Shown one piece after another: positions 7,997 through 17,172 of a stretch of DNA of 64,000 nucleotides. The notes beneath the pieces are model-generated. The model saw nothing but the letters and a program-made list of their open reading frames with translations. It had not been told where the DNA came from and searched no databases. The stretch comes from CAVVSD01 sp963750895. GTDB lineage: Bacteria > Actinomycetota > Thermoleophilia > Solirubrobacterales > Solirubrobacteraceae. Numbering within the stretch: position 1 is the first letter of the stretch; each line of letters starts with the position of its first letter. Location of the stretch: the NCBI GenBank assembly GCA_963750895.1, contig CAVVSD010000006.1, positions 1,550,001 to 1,614,000 of the forward strand, in the 5' to 3' direction. Position numbers and translations under genes: made by a program.

Positions 7997-9436
7997 GTGA
8001 CGACCGGCGGCGACGCGTCGAGCTACGACGTCCTGGAGTATCCGCCCCGGCCGTTCGTGCAGACCCATCCGGATCGGCTGGCGACGCTCGCGACGCTGTT
8101 CGGGCTGTCCCCCACGCCGCCCGCGCGCTGCCGCGTGCTCGAGCTCGGCTGCGGCGTCGGGGGCAACCTGCTGCCGATGGCGGCCGCGCTGCCCGGCGCG
8201 ACGTTCGTCGGGATCGACAACGCGGCCGTCCCGATCGCCCGTGCGCGTGAGCTGACCGAGCGACTGGGGCTCGGCAACGTGTCCTTCCACCCGGTCGGCA
8301 TCGAGGCGTACGAGCCGCCCGCGGAGCCGTTCGACTACGTCATCGCGCACGGCGTGTACTCCTGGGTGCCCGAGCCGGTCCGCGACGCGCTGCTCGCGCT
8401 GTGCGCCCGCGTGCTGTCGCCCGACGGCGTCGCGTACGTCAGCTACAACGCGCTGCCCGGCGGCCACCTGCGCCAGATGCTGCGGGGTGTGCTGGCCGCC
8501 GGGCTGGGCGGGGTCGAGGAGCCGCGCGAGCGGGTCGCCGCCGCGCGGCGCTTCCTCGCGCTGCTCGTGGAGGCCGGCGAGGCCGACGACGAGCTCGTCC
8601 CCACGCTGGGGCGCGCGGCCCGCGAGGTCATCGACCGCGACGACGCGTTCCTCTTCCACGACGTGCTCGCCGACGACAACCAGCCGTACTACCTGCACGA
8701 GTTCGTCGCGAGCGCGAAGGCGCACGGCCTGGCGTACCTCGCCGAGGCGCAGTTCTCCGAGATGCAGGTCGACGTGCTGCCGCCCTCCCTGCAGCCGGTG
8801 CTCGCAGAGATCGCCGATCCGGTGCGCCGCGACGGGTTGCTCGACGTCCTCAAGGAGCGCAGGTTCCGCCAGACGCTCCTGTGCCGTGCGGACCGCCGGC
8901 CCGATCCCGAGCCGAAGCCCGAGCGGCTGGCCGGGATGGCGGTGTCGGGAGCGCTGCGCTGGACGGCGGACGAGGCGAGCGGTCGCGTCACCTTCCTCGG
9001 GCCCGGCACCGCGCACGTCGTGTCCGACCACCCGCTCGTCGTGCGCACGCTGCGGGCGATCGGCGACAGCTGGCCGTCGCCGGTCGCGATCGCCGAGCTC
9101 GGGGAGGAGCGCGAGCTGCCGGCGATCGACGACATCCTGCTGCGCTGCTACGCCACGAACCTCGTGCGGCTGCACGTCCACCCCCCGCGGGTCAGCACGG
9201 TGCCCCCGGACCGCCCGCGCATCAGCCCGGTCGCACGCCTCGAAGCGGCCGAGGGCACGATGGTGACGACCGTCCGCCACACGCATCTCGAGCTCGACGA
9301 CGACGTCGCGCGCCAGGTGGCGACGCTGCTCGACGGCAGCCGCGACCGCGCGGCGTTGGTCGAGGCGATCGGCGATCCGGCGGCGGTCGACGCGGCGCTC
9401 ACGCGGCTGGCGGGCGCCGGGATGCTGCTGCCCTAG
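7997..9436 (+). CDS. SAM-dependent methyltransferase with regulatory domain
   Basis: 479-residue class I methyltransferase. Motif I is VLELGCGVGGNLLPMA (residues about 49-64), followed by FVGIDNA; the catalytic Rossmann domain spans about 40-200. The second half (YYLHEFVASAKAHGLAYLAEAQFSEM and the C-terminal winged-helix-like part) matches the methyltransferase regulatory domain seen after such enzymes. Substrate unknown. The GTG start has a TACCAT box six bases upstream and no ribosome site, so translation is probably leaderless. It ends three bases inside the convergent hydrolase gene. Confidence 0.85.
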   Translation: MTTGGDASSYDVLEYPPRPFVQTHPDRLATLATLFGLSPTPPARCRVLELGCGVGGNLLPMAAALPGATFVGIDNAAVPIARARELTERLGLGNVSFHPVGIEAYEPPAEPFDYVIAHGVYSWVPEPVRDALLALCARVLSPDGVAYVSYNALPGGHLRQMLRGVLAAGLGGVEEPRERVAAARRFLALLVEAGEADDELVPTLGRAAREVIDRDDAFLFHDVLADDNQPYYLHEFVASAKAHGLAYLAEAQFSEMQVDVLPPSLQPVLAEIADPVRRDGLLDVLKERRFRQTLLCRADRRPDPEPKPERLAGMAVSGALRWTADEASGRVTFLGPGTAHVVSDHPLVVRTLRAIGDSWPSPVAIAELGEERELPAIDDILLRCYATNLVRLHVHPPRVSTVPPDRPRISPVARLEAAEGTMVTTVRHTHLELDDDVARQVATLLDGSRDRAALVEAIGDPAAVDAALTRLAGAGMLLP

Positions 9437-10302
9437 CCGCCGTCCATCAGCCGCTGCAGCGCGGACGCGACGGAGCCCGGCCGCTCCATCCACGGGGCAT
9501 GGCCCGCGCCCTCGACGACCTCACACCACCCGCCAGGGATCGCCTTCGCCGTCGCGCCGCCCGCGAGCTCGTGCGGGAGCGGGGACTTCTCGCCGGCGAC
9601 GCAGCCGAACGGCACCCGGATGTCCGCGAGGGCCGCGACGAGCGCGGGGAGCTCGGGTGCCAGCGACGCCGTGACGTCTGCGTAGGCGGCGGTCGAGACG
9701 TTCAGCTCCTCGGGGAACGGCGGTGCGTGCTCGGGCTCGGCGAAGTACGCCGGCCACATGATCCGCCAGCTCTCGCGGTGCTCGTCGTCGGACGCTTCGC
9801 CGGCCATCACGCGCTCGTTGATCTCCTCCGACCGCTGCCAGGCATCGTCCGGCAGGCGCGCCTTCAGCTCCTTGTCGAGCGCGTCCCAACCGCCGTCGCC
9901 GACGGCACCGAGCGGATCGACGCCCAGCCCGCCGAGCACGCGCCCGGGCGCGGCGACCATCGCGAGCAGCATGATGATCCCGCCGAAGGAGTGCCCGACG
10001 AGCCACGCTCGATCCCAGCCGAGCTCATCGAGGACCGCCACGAGGTCATCCACCTCCTGCGTGACCCCGAACGGCCCCTCCGGGGTCGACGGCTCGACGC
10101 CGCGCTGCTGGTACGTCGCGACGTGGTGGGCTCGGGCGAGCTCCTCGACGAGATCGGTCGTGTAGTTGCAGTCCAGCGCGGGGCCGCCGTGGATGACGAG
10201 AACCGGCTCGCCGCTGCCCAGCTCCCAGCCTGCGATGCGATGCCCTCCGACCGACGCGAAGAACGGCGACCCGACCACGCCGGCGAACGTACCAACTGCC
10301 AC
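9433..10302 (-). CDS. Alpha/beta hydrolase (proline iminopeptidase-like)
   Basis: 289-residue alpha/beta hydrolase. The oxyanion segment is VIHGGPALDCNY, the nucleophile elbow GHSFGG lies near residue 103, and the catalytic histidine is in GAGHAPWMERP near the C-terminus. The HGGP motif is typical of the proline iminopeptidase subfamily (peptidase S33), though many relatives are esterases. GTG at 10302 is used; a second GTG about nine codons in (before VGSPFFASVGG) is an alternative because the first residues are poorly conserved-looking. Convergent with the methyltransferase. Confidence 0.85.
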   Translation of the reverse strand: MAVGTFAGVVGSPFFASVGGHRIAGWELGSGEPVLVIHGGPALDCNYTTDLVEELARAHHVATYQQRGVEPSTPEGPFGVTQEVDDLVAVLDELGWDRAWLVGHSFGGIIMLLAMVAAPGRVLGGLGVDPLGAVGDGGWDALDKELKARLPDDAWQRSEEINERVMAGEASDDEHRESWRIMWPAYFAEPEHAPPFPEELNVSTAAYADVTASLAPELPALVAALADIRVPFGCVAGEKSPLPHELAGGATAKAIPGGWCEVVEGAGHAPWMERPGSVASALQRLMDGG

Positions 10303-10335
10303 GAGGCCGGCGGCGTTCGAAGTGAACCCTCCGCG

Positions 10336-11502
10336 TCAGTCCCCGTGCCACTCGAAGTGCATGCCGTCGGGCGCCGTCGGCCAGCGGCCGCCCCAGGTGA
10401 AGCCGACGCCCTCGAACGCCCGCACGACGCGGCGGTCCTGCCGCGGCTTGCTGCCCTGCGGGTTCTCGCTCGCGTTGATGTCGACCGCGAGCCCCCATGC
10501 GTGCAGCGACAGCGAGCCCGAGTCGGCGATCCGGCGCGCGGCGAAGCAGCCCGCGTAGTCGCCCCGGTCGACGAGGCGCGCCAGGCCCTGGCGCTGCAGC
10601 CGGCCGAGCGCGCGACGCAGCGGCGCGATCATCGCGCGGTGGCAGGTCACCGCGCCGAGGATCGGCACGCTGCGGGTGACGATCTTGCGTCGCACCCAGC
10701 CCGGGTCGATGTCGATCCAGTTCGCGCCGTAGGGCAGCTGCACGGCGAACTCGCCGAAGTTGTGCTTGAGCTGGACGGGGCGGGTGATGCTCCCGGCGGT
10801 CGTCGCGCTGTCGGGTCGCGTGTCGAGCCGCCCCACGTGCGTCAGCGGGTCGTCCGGGACGGTGTCCGCCACCGCCTCCGGGTCGCGCGTCGCGACGACG
10901 AGGGCGGTCGCGCGGCGCTGCGACCGCGGGACGTCGGCCGTGCTGGCGACGAGCTCGGCGCCGCGCGCGACGCCGTCCGGCACGACGCCGGCGACCACCA
11001 CGCGGCGGTCGCCGGTGAGGGTGATCCGGTCCCCTGCCTTCAGCCGGCGCAGCCGCGCCGACGCCTCCGACAGCAGCACGCGTCCCCCGCGCAGGTCCCG
11101 GAACGCCGCGTCGCCGGTCACGCGCACGTACGCACGCGGGTCCACGACGAACGTGTCCAGCGGGAACGCGTAGCCACGCCGGGGCGCGTCGACGACGCGC
11201 CCGGAGGCGGTCGAGGACCGGCGCAGCAGCCACTGCGTCCGCGACACCTCGGCGAGCGCGTCGACCGCGGCGCTGCGGCGCAGGCGGCGTTCCCAGGACT
11301 CCGGGAGTCCGCCGCGGCGGCGCACGAGCACGAGGACGCGGTCGGGCTCGGGCTCGGGCGCCGTCGTGGGGGTCTGTGCCGCAGTCACCGGCGGAGGCGC
11401 GGCGGCGGGCTGCTCGTCGTCGCGGGCGAGGGCGACGGCGGCCATCACGCCCAGGAGCGCGAGGACGAGCCCGATGCTCCCGTACGCCCATCGCCGCGAC
11501 AT
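10336..11502 (-). CDS. Membrane-anchored M15-type D-Ala-D-Ala peptidase with MacB-like extra domain
   Basis: 388-residue protein. Residues about 5-27 form a signal anchor (YGSIGLVLALLGVMAAVALA), followed by a Pro-rich linker. The middle third (GGRVLLSEASARLRRLKAGDRITLTGDRRV with the downstream VVVAGVVPDG) resembles the periplasmic core domain of MacB/FtsX-type ABC permeases. The last 150 residues are a peptidase M15/extensin-like domain: SLHAWGLAVDIN supplies the zinc His and Asp and GMHFEW the third ligand. It should act on peptidoglycan or other D-peptides outside the membrane. The domain pairing is unusual and is discussed as a finding. Confidence 0.8.
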   Translation of the reverse strand: MSRRWAYGSIGLVLALLGVMAAVALARDDEQPAAAPPPVTAAQTPTTAPEPEPDRVLVLVRRRGGLPESWERRLRRSAAVDALAEVSRTQWLLRRSSTASGRVVDAPRRGYAFPLDTFVVDPRAYVRVTGDAAFRDLRGGRVLLSEASARLRRLKAGDRITLTGDRRVVVAGVVPDGVARGAELVASTADVPRSQRRATALVVATRDPEAVADTVPDDPLTHVGRLDTRPDSATTAGSITRPVQLKHNFGEFAVQLPYGANWIDIDPGWVRRKIVTRSVPILGAVTCHRAMIAPLRRALGRLQRQGLARLVDRGDYAGCFAARRIADSGSLSLHAWGLAVDINASENPQGSKPRQDRRVVRAFEGVGFTWGGRWPTAPDGMHFEWHGD

Positions 11503-11527
11503 GGGGGCGGACGCTACCCGGCCGGTC

Positions 11528-12205
11528 TCACACCGTCACCCAGGCCTCGCCGGCGTCGATGCGCGCGAGCGCGCCCGAGCTCTCGGTGCCGAGCAGCGTC
11601 GTCGCCGCGAACTCGGCGGCAAGCCCGTCGAAGATCGCGTGGTGGCGCAGCATGGAGTGCGAACCGCCTTCGACGGTGACGAAGCCGACGTCGGCGCGTC
11701 GGCCGATCTCGCGCGCCAGCGCGACCGCCCGGCTGCGGCTCGCGATCCGGTCCCGGTCCCCGTGGACGAAGAGGATCCGCGCGTCTCCCAAGCCCGGCGG
11801 CACGTCCGTCGGCAGGACCCACGGCGCGAGCGCGACCACGCTGCTGATCTCAGGCCGGCCCGCCGCCAGCAGCGCCGCCCGCCCGCCGAGCGAATGCCCG
11901 ACGAGGCACGTCGGCCTCGTCCCTCCGAGACGCTCGGCGATCCCGTCCAGCGCCCACTCGGCGTCGCGGACGGGCGTGTGATGCGCATCCCAGCCGCGGA
12001 CCGAGTTCAGCAGGCGGAACACGGCGAGCCGCTCCCGACCGGCCCGCGCGACGCGACGCGCGACCGGGATCATCCGCAGGACCGACAGCTGCGTCGGGCT
12101 GACCATCATCCTCACGCGCCGGGCGCCGCCGCCGTGGAGCACGACGACCACGCCCTCGGGCCGCTCTGGGACCTGCACCTCGATGAGCCGCGGCTGGAGC
12201 TCCAC
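11528..12205 (-). CDS. Alpha/beta hydrolase (serine hydrolase)
   Basis: 225-residue alpha/beta hydrolase: oxyanion segment VVVLHGGG, nucleophile elbow GHSLGGRAAL near residue 112, acid in FVHGDRDRI and histidine in EGGSHSMLR. The small size and missing lid fit the dienelactone hydrolase/esterase type. GTG at 12205 is the first start that fits the domain; the frame continues far upstream but only as a shadow of the zinc-ribbon gene on the other strand. Divergent from that gene with about 35 bases between starts. Confidence 0.8.
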   Translation of the reverse strand: MELQPRLIEVQVPERPEGVVVVLHGGGARRVRMMVSPTQLSVLRMIPVARRVARAGRERLAVFRLLNSVRGWDAHHTPVRDAEWALDGIAERLGGTRPTCLVGHSLGGRAALLAAGRPEISSVVALAPWVLPTDVPPGLGDARILFVHGDRDRIASRSRAVALAREIGRRADVGFVTVEGGSHSMLRHHAIFDGLAAEFAATTLLGTESSGALARIDAGEAWVTV

Positions 12206-12239
12206 GCGAGGCGGATACCCGCTCTGGCACCATCGGGTC

Positions 12240-12761
12240 ATGGAGTCCGGCGCGCGTGTCTGCCCGTTCTGCGGCGAGCCTCCCGGGCCGGGTGTGTTCT
12301 GCGCCGCGTGCGGGCGCAACCTCGCGGCGGTCGAGCAGCTGCCGACGCGTGAGGAGTGGGAGGCCGCTTCGGCCCCGTCCCCGGATCCTGTTGCGACGGC
12401 GACGGTCGGGCTTCCCGCATTCCTGGCGGCGATGCACGCGGCCGGCGACCCGGGGACGACGAAGGTGGCCCGCACCGAGCCGGGGTTCCTCGGGCGCGCC
12501 CAACACGTCCACGGATGGGTCGTGCGTGCGGTCGACCGCGACCCCGACCATCCGAAGGCCGACTTCGAGCCGGGCCGGTTCGTCACCGTCGCGGGGCAGC
12601 TGCACCGACTCACCAGCAAGACCCGGGGCATCGGGATGCGGGACGGCGTCCGGTACGTCGATCTCGTCGGACCCGAGGTCACCGATCAGGAGCACGACGA
12701 GCGGCTGGGCGGCGAGCTGGCGGCGGTCCTGCGGGCGAACGGGCTCAGCGTGCCGAGGTGA
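12240..12761 (+). CDS. Zinc-ribbon protein of unknown function
   Basis: 173-residue protein with an N-terminal zinc ribbon (CPFCGEPPGPGVFCAACGRNL, two CxxC knuckles at about residues 8-26), a variable linker and a conserved-looking domain from about 65 on (GRAQHVHGWVVRAVDRDPDHPKAD, ending in RYVDLVGPEVTDQEHDERLGG). I do not recognise the second domain. It has no clear ribosome site; CACCAT lies just upstream of the ATG, consistent with leaderless expression. Its last 17 bases overlap the convergent GNAT gene. Confidence 0.75.
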   Translation: MESGARVCPFCGEPPGPGVFCAACGRNLAAVEQLPTREEWEAASAPSPDPVATATVGLPAFLAAMHAAGDPGTTKVARTEPGFLGRAQHVHGWVVRAVDRDPDHPKADFEPGRFVTVAGQLHRLTSKTRGIGMRDGVRYVDLVGPEVTDQEHDERLGGELAAVLRANGLSVPR

Positions 12762-13206
12762 GCCGCAGCTGCAGCTCGACCTCGCCGTCGACCACCTCAC
12801 CCGTGCGCTCGAAGCCGTAGCGCTCGTAGAAGGCGATCGGGCTGCCGTCGCCCTGCCCGGCGTGCGCGGTCAGCACCTCGACGCCGGGCCGGCCCCGGAA
12901 GTACGCGACGACCAGGTCGAGCGTCGCGGTGCCGAGGCCCCGTCCCTGGTGGCGCTCGTCGATGAGGAGCTTCCACAGGTAGTGCGGGACGTAGTCGGGG
13001 TCGTCGACCTCGTCGGCGATCATCACGAACCCGACCGGCGTGTCCCCGTCGTGGACCACCCAGCAGAGGGCGCGGGCGTCGGGGTGCTCGGCGGCCTCGC
13101 GCAACGACTCCTCCACGCTGCTGACGAAGCGCTCCTGACCCGGCGCCACGCGCAGCGCCTCGGCCGCCTGACGGTCGGATTCGCTGAGCGGGCGGAGCGT
13201 GATCAC
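12745..13206 (-). CDS. GNAT family N-acetyltransferase
   Basis: 153-residue GNAT acetyltransferase. The acetyl-CoA binding motif A is HYLWKLLIDERHQGRGLGTATL (Q/RxxGxG/A loop), with the C-terminal AFYERYGFERTG helix-strand typical of the family. The LLIDERHQGRG signature is close to spermidine/spermine-type GNATs, but substrate is not determined. GTG start at 13206. Overlaps the zinc-ribbon gene tail to tail. Confidence 0.88.
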   Translation of the reverse strand: MITLRPLSESDRQAAEALRVAPGQERFVSSVEESLREAAEHPDARALCWVVHDGDTPVGFVMIADEVDDPDYVPHYLWKLLIDERHQGRGLGTATLDLVVAYFRGRPGVEVLTAHAGQGDGSPIAFYERYGFERTGEVVDGEVELQLRLTSAR

Positions 13207-13247
13207 ACGCGGACCGTATCCCGCGGTCTGCGACCGTGCCGTGACCG

Positions 13248-13739
13248 TCAGTGCTTGCGGACGACCCGCTCCTCGCCGCCCTCGCGCCACATGGTGACGT
13301 CCATGTGACCACCACCCACCGCGACCGACGCGCCGCCCACGATGTCCGCTCGGAAGAAGTGCGGGAACGTCCGGCCGCGCAGATCGAAGCCGGTCTCGGC
13401 GAACAGCGCCTCGGCGTAGCGCTGGTGCAGCGCGTCATCGTGGACGTCCTCGACGGTGCCCCACACCTTCGCGTCCCCGTCAGCGACGTGCGTATCGACG
13501 GTCGCCGTGTGCAGGGTGAACCGCGGATCGCGGATCAGGTCCGCGAACTTCGCCGTCCCGGGCATCCCGCCGATCCACAGCTGCTGCTCGAAGAACCGCG
13601 GCTCCATGGGGCTGATCCGTGGGTAGCCGTCCGGGCGCAGGGTCCCCAGCATGCAGAGATTCCCGGTCGCCGCGTGCCGGCGGGCGAACACCTCGGCGAT
13701 ACGCGGAGCGGCATTGGCGAACTCCTCCCAGCTCGGCAC
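13248..13739 (-). CDS. Pyridoxamine 5'-phosphate oxidase-fold protein
   Basis: 163-residue split-barrel flavin-binding protein: MLGTLRPDGYPRISPM near the N-terminus and FADLIRDPRFTLHTATVD in the middle are typical of the PPOX-like family, members of which use FMN, F420 or haem. The last third (DLRGRTFPHFFRADIVGG) is also conserved-looking. The GTG start is preceded by a TATCCT box at 13746-13751 and no ribosome site, again pointing to leaderless translation. It follows the GNAT gene start by about 40 bases on the same strand, possibly an operon. Confidence 0.8.
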   Translation of the reverse strand: MPSWEEFANAAPRIAEVFARRHAATGNLCMLGTLRPDGYPRISPMEPRFFEQQLWIGGMPGTAKFADLIRDPRFTLHTATVDTHVADGDAKVWGTVEDVHDDALHQRYAEALFAETGFDLRGRTFPHFFRADIVGGASVAVGGGHMDVTMWREGGEERVVRKH

Positions 13740-13941
13740 GCGGCGAGGATAACCCGACGGCGTTTGCCCGCCTGCGGGTGGGGAAGAACTAATCCTGTCG
13801 GGCCACACCGTGGACGGCCCGGCCGCTGGAGGGCCGCGACGCGATCACATGGGCACGAGCCGCGTCGCCGCGTTCTGGCTTCCTGCGCCTGTGGTCAGCG
13901 GCGCGGTCTTGGGAGGGGAGTGCCGTTGACCGCAGGACTCC

Positions 13942-14664
13942 TCAACGCGCTCGGAGCAGCCGACGCCGCAGCGCGCTCACGTCCTGGCTCGTCAGACCCG
14001 CGTCGAGCAGCGTCGCCTCCACATCGAGGTCGCGCAGCAAGGCCGTGATCAGCTCGACCGCCGACGTCCCGCGGTCGGCGAGGAACGCCTCGACCAGCGG
14101 CCCCTGGTCGGGCTCACCACGAGCCGCGTAGCGCGCCGTCAACCGCTCCGCGCTCAACCCGTAGTCCGCGGCGATCTCCTCGACGGCGACCCCGACCAGC
14201 GCGAGCAGCAGCATCGTCACCTGCCCGGCGCGGTCGCGCCCCGAGGCGCAGTGGAACACCACGCCTCCGGGCTCGGCCCGAGCGATGGCGGACAGCACCG
14301 CGACGCTTCGCTCAGGGAACCGCTGGAGGTGCGGGCCGTAGTACAGCGGCGTCGCGAACTGCGGCCCGCTGTCCCAGGTGTCCCAGAACTCGCGGTCCTC
14401 GGATCCATCCAGCGGCAGGTGGACCGTCGTGACCGTTGCCGGCCGAGGCGCAGCATCCACCCCGCGCTCGTCCTCGTTGCGCAGGTCGATGACCGTGCGC
14501 ACGCCGTGAGCCGACAGCGCCGCCCACCCGGAGGCGGTCAGCGTCTCGAGGGAGTCCGCCCGGACGACCCGGCCCGAACGCGTCCGGCGGCCATCCGTCG
14601 TGCGCAGACCGCCGAGGTCGCGGACGTTGAAGCATCCCTCCCAGGCGAGATGGCGCGAGTCCAT
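13942..14664 (-). CDS. Tyrosine/dual-specificity-type protein phosphatase
   Basis: 240-residue IphP/Y_phosphatase3-type enzyme. NVRDLGGLRTTDGRRTRSGRV opens the domain and the P-loop FHCASGRDRAGQVTMLLLA near residue 137 provides catalytic Cys and the phosphate-binding Arg-type loop. The usual HCxxGKDRTG reads HCASGRDRAG, so Lys and Thr are replaced by Arg and Ala, which are tolerated in this family. Substrates may be phosphotyrosine, phosphoserine or phosphoinositides. About 20 bases downstream of exonuclease III on the same strand, likely cotranscribed. Confidence 0.85.
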   Translation of the reverse strand: MDSRHLAWEGCFNVRDLGGLRTTDGRRTRSGRVVRADSLETLTASGWAALSAHGVRTVIDLRNEDERGVDAAPRPATVTTVHLPLDGSEDREFWDTWDSGPQFATPLYYGPHLQRFPERSVAVLSAIARAEPGGVVFHCASGRDRAGQVTMLLLALVGVAVEEIAADYGLSAERLTARYAARGEPDQGPLVEAFLADRGTSAVELITALLRDLDVEATLLDAGLTSQDVSALRRRLLRAR

Positions 14665-14683
14665 CGCCGTGAGGCGCGACGCG

Positions 14684-15556
14684 CTAGGCCGGCGGGGCCT
14701 GCGGGATCTTCTTCGTCCCGCGCCGCGGCGCGGGCGCCGACGGCGGCGGCACGACCGGCCCGATGTCGCCGTCCGGCGCCTCGTCGAGGTCGACGATGAC
14801 CGGCGCGTGGTCGCTGGGGCCCTTCCCCTTGCGAGCCTGCCGGTCGATCCACGCGGCCTGGACGCGGCCCGCGATCGGTGACGCAGCGAGGATCAGGTCG
14901 ATGCGCATCCCCAGGTCCTGGTGGAACATGCCCGCGCGGTAGTCCCAGTAGGAGAAGATGCGCTCCGCGTCGGGCCAGTGCTCGCGGACCACGTCGTGCA
15001 GGCCGAGCGACTCGAGGTCTGCGAGCGCCGCGCGCTCTGGCGGTGTGACATGCGTCTGGCCGACGTACGCGTCCGGGTCGAAGACGTCCTCGTCCGTGGG
15101 CGCGATGTTCATGTCACCGCACAGCACGGTGTCCTCGGGCCCGGCCGCGACCATCGCCTTCAGCGCCTGGAGCCACGCAAGCTTGTACGCGTAGTGCTCG
15201 GAGTCCGGCGAGCGGCCGTTGGGGACGTAGAGCGAGAAGACACGGAGGCCGCCGCAGGTCGCCGAGATCGCGCGGGCCTCGGGCTCCGGGAAGCCGGGGC
15301 CGTCGTCGATCCCTCGCGTGACGTCCTCGAGGCCCGCCTTGGAGAGGATCGCGACGCCGTTCCACTGCGCCTCCCCGTAGGTGGCGAACTCGTAGCCGCG
15401 GTCGGCGAGCTCAGCGCCGAGCAGCTCCCCGAACGGCTCGTCGGAGAGCTTGGTCTCCTGCAGGCACACGACGTCGGGCCGGCGCTCGTCCAGCCAGGGG
15501 AGCAGCCGCGGGACGCGCTGCTTGACCGAGTTGACGTTCCAGGTCGCGATGCGCAC
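14684..15556 (-). CDS. xth: Exodeoxyribonuclease III
   Basis: 290-residue AP endonuclease/3'-5' exonuclease for base-excision repair. Family motifs are complete: IATWNVNSVKQR, VVCLQETKL (metal Glu), GDMNIAPTDEDV (catalytic Asp/Asn), DYRAGMFHQDLGMRIDLIL and the terminal SDHAPVIVDL. A Pro-rich, basic tail of about 30 residues follows the catalytic domain and is not part of it. GTG start with TACGTT at 15563-15568 and no ribosome site. The divergent sugar acetyltransferase lies upstream. Confidence 0.93.
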   Translation of the reverse strand: MRIATWNVNSVKQRVPRLLPWLDERRPDVVCLQETKLSDEPFGELLGAELADRGYEFATYGEAQWNGVAILSKAGLEDVTRGIDDGPGFPEPEARAISATCGGLRVFSLYVPNGRSPDSEHYAYKLAWLQALKAMVAAGPEDTVLCGDMNIAPTDEDVFDPDAYVGQTHVTPPERAALADLESLGLHDVVREHWPDAERIFSYWDYRAGMFHQDLGMRIDLILAASPIAGRVQAAWIDRQARKGKGPSDHAPVIVDLDEAPDGDIGPVVPPPSAPAPRRGTKKIPQAPPA

Positions 15557-15605
15557 CGTCCCAACGTACCGTCGGGGACGTCATGCTCGACCTCGCACGC
15601 CGCTG

Positions 15606-16151
15606 ATGGACGACAGGAGATGGTGGATCGAGACCAGGTCGCAGGAGTCCCGCGATCTGTTCGAGCGCGTCAAGGTGGCCACCCGCCTGTCCTCGAAGCT
15701 CAGCGTGTACGGCGTCGACGACGGGGAGCAGATCCGAGCAGCCTTCGAGGCGCTGACCGGCAAGCCCGTCGACGACTCCCTCATCCTGATCCCGCCCTTC
15801 TACGCGGATCACGGACTGAACATCACGGTCGGCCGGGGCGTCTTCATCGGCTACGACTGCATGTTCACGGGCCACGCACCCATCGACATCGCGGACGGGG
15901 TCATGATCGCCAACAGGGTCAACCTGGTCACGTCCGGCCATCCCGTCGAGCCGGACGAGCGGCAGGCCTACATCACCGCCGAACCGATCACGATCGGGCC
16001 GAACGTGTGGATCGCGACCGCCGCGACGATCCTTCCCGGCGTGAGCATCGGAGCCGACTCCGTCGTCGCGGCCGGCGCGGTCGTCACCCGTGACGTCCCG
16101 CCGGCAACCCTCGTGGCGGGCGTCCCGGCGACGGTCATCAGGGAGCTGTGA
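15606..16151 (+). CDS. Sugar O-acetyltransferase (hexapeptide repeat)
   Basis: 181-residue left-handed beta-helix acetyltransferase of the maltose/galactoside O-acetyltransferase (LacA/NodL) type. Hexapeptide repeats run from about residue 70 to 165 (ITVGRGVFIGYDCMFTG, VMIANRVNLVTSGHPVE with the catalytic His, ITIGPNVWIATAATILPGVSIG). It transfers acetyl from acetyl-CoA to a sugar. ATG 15606 lacks a clear ribosome site; a short frame starting at 15582 (MLDLARR then stop) precedes it and could affect its translation. Confidence 0.87.
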   Translation: MDDRRWWIETRSQESRDLFERVKVATRLSSKLSVYGVDDGEQIRAAFEALTGKPVDDSLILIPPFYADHGLNITVGRGVFIGYDCMFTGHAPIDIADGVMIANRVNLVTSGHPVEPDERQAYITAEPITIGPNVWIATAATILPGVSIGADSVVAAGAVVTRDVPPATLVAGVPATVIREL

Positions 16152-16181
16152 GCGCCCACCGAACGCCGGGACGTGAACTCG

Positions 16182-16844
16182 TCAGACGACGTGCAGGCGA
16201 TAGCTGATGTGCGTGGTGAAGTCGAAGAACGGATACCGTACCGCTGGCGACGACGTCGTAGTCCCCGGGGGCAAGCGGACCGATGAGCGCCCAGTATCCG
16301 TCGGACACCGAACCGCCGGTCCCTGCCGGAAGGCCGAAGATGTTGCTCGGCAACCGGCGAGAACTCGAACGGCTGCGAACGGACGCGAAGCCGACTCGGA
16401 TTGCTGACCGCGACCCCGTTGATCGTCAGGGACAGGTCGGTGAACTGATCGGCATGCCCCCTTGGCACAGAGGAGCCGTTGACCCGGGTTGCGCCCGTCG
16501 AAGGGATCCTCTTCGAGGCTCGAGCACTCGACGTTGATCAGCGGCAGGAGAACCGAGGTTCCGGCACGGAGCGTGCAGGAGCCGTTGACGGTGCCGGTGG
16601 CCGTCGCACCGAGGAAGACGACCTTCCCGGTCCCGAGGTCGCAGCTGCTCGCGGCGACGCTCCCAGGCACGGAGACGAGGGTCTGCCACCACTGCGCTGT
16701 GAGCGACTTGGACGGCGCCGCGACCCCGGGCGTGGGCGCGGCCACGGATGCCGCCGGCAGAACGCAGCCGACGATTGCACCCAAAGCGACCAGGTGCAGC
16801 AGCTTGCCGCGAGTCCCCTTGGGGGACACGAAGGAGATACGCAT
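16182..16844 (-). pseudogene. Secreted protein gene broken by several frameshifts
   Basis: Begins with a signal peptide (LVALGAIVGCVLPAASVAAP) from ATG 16844 with AAGGAGA upstream, and then has a mature part (QWWQTLVSVPGS; CDLGTGKVVFLGAT; LLPLINVEC). The conserved-looking sequence then jumps between frames: ADQFTDLSLTINGVAVSNPS, next NIFGLPAGTGGSVSDGYWAL with LAPGDYDVVASGTV, and finally FFDFTTHISYRLHVV before the stop at 16182. At least three frame changes are needed to read through. The family is unknown to me but resembles secreted beta-sandwich proteins. Divergent from the DUF7218-like gene. Confidence 0.65.
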
Positions 16845-17172
16845 ACGGTTCTCCAGTCGACTGATGAGTGACGTCCGACAGGCGGACGCACGATCTTCAC
16901 CGCGAGCTACTCGCGTCGGCCATCCCATACTGCAGGACAGCAATCACCATCGTTGGTTTCGCTAGAGCACTGCCCGTCTGTGGGACAGCAAGCGAGTAGC
17001 TACACAGGAATGTGAGACTTCGATCCGACTGTAGTCCGCGCCGCGGTTGCGTGTCAACCGCCGATCGCCGCGCGCTCCGAGGCGCGCAGATGGCGCTCGC
17101 GCGGGTCAGCGGCTCCCGGAGTCGGGTAACCCCCAACGATCGACACCGGTCGTTCGCAGAGAGGAGAACGTC
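16845..17172. other. Intergenic region with inverted repeat and GGGTAA box
   Basis: Non-coding 328-base divergent region. A 7-bp inverted repeat lies at 17043-17061 (GCGGTTG / CAACCGC, five-base loop), and GGGTAA at 17124-17129 sits 43 bases before the next start, resembling the -10 element of SigB-type promoters, with only a weak candidate -35 (GTCAGC, 17105-17110). Nothing else recognised. Confidence 0.4.
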
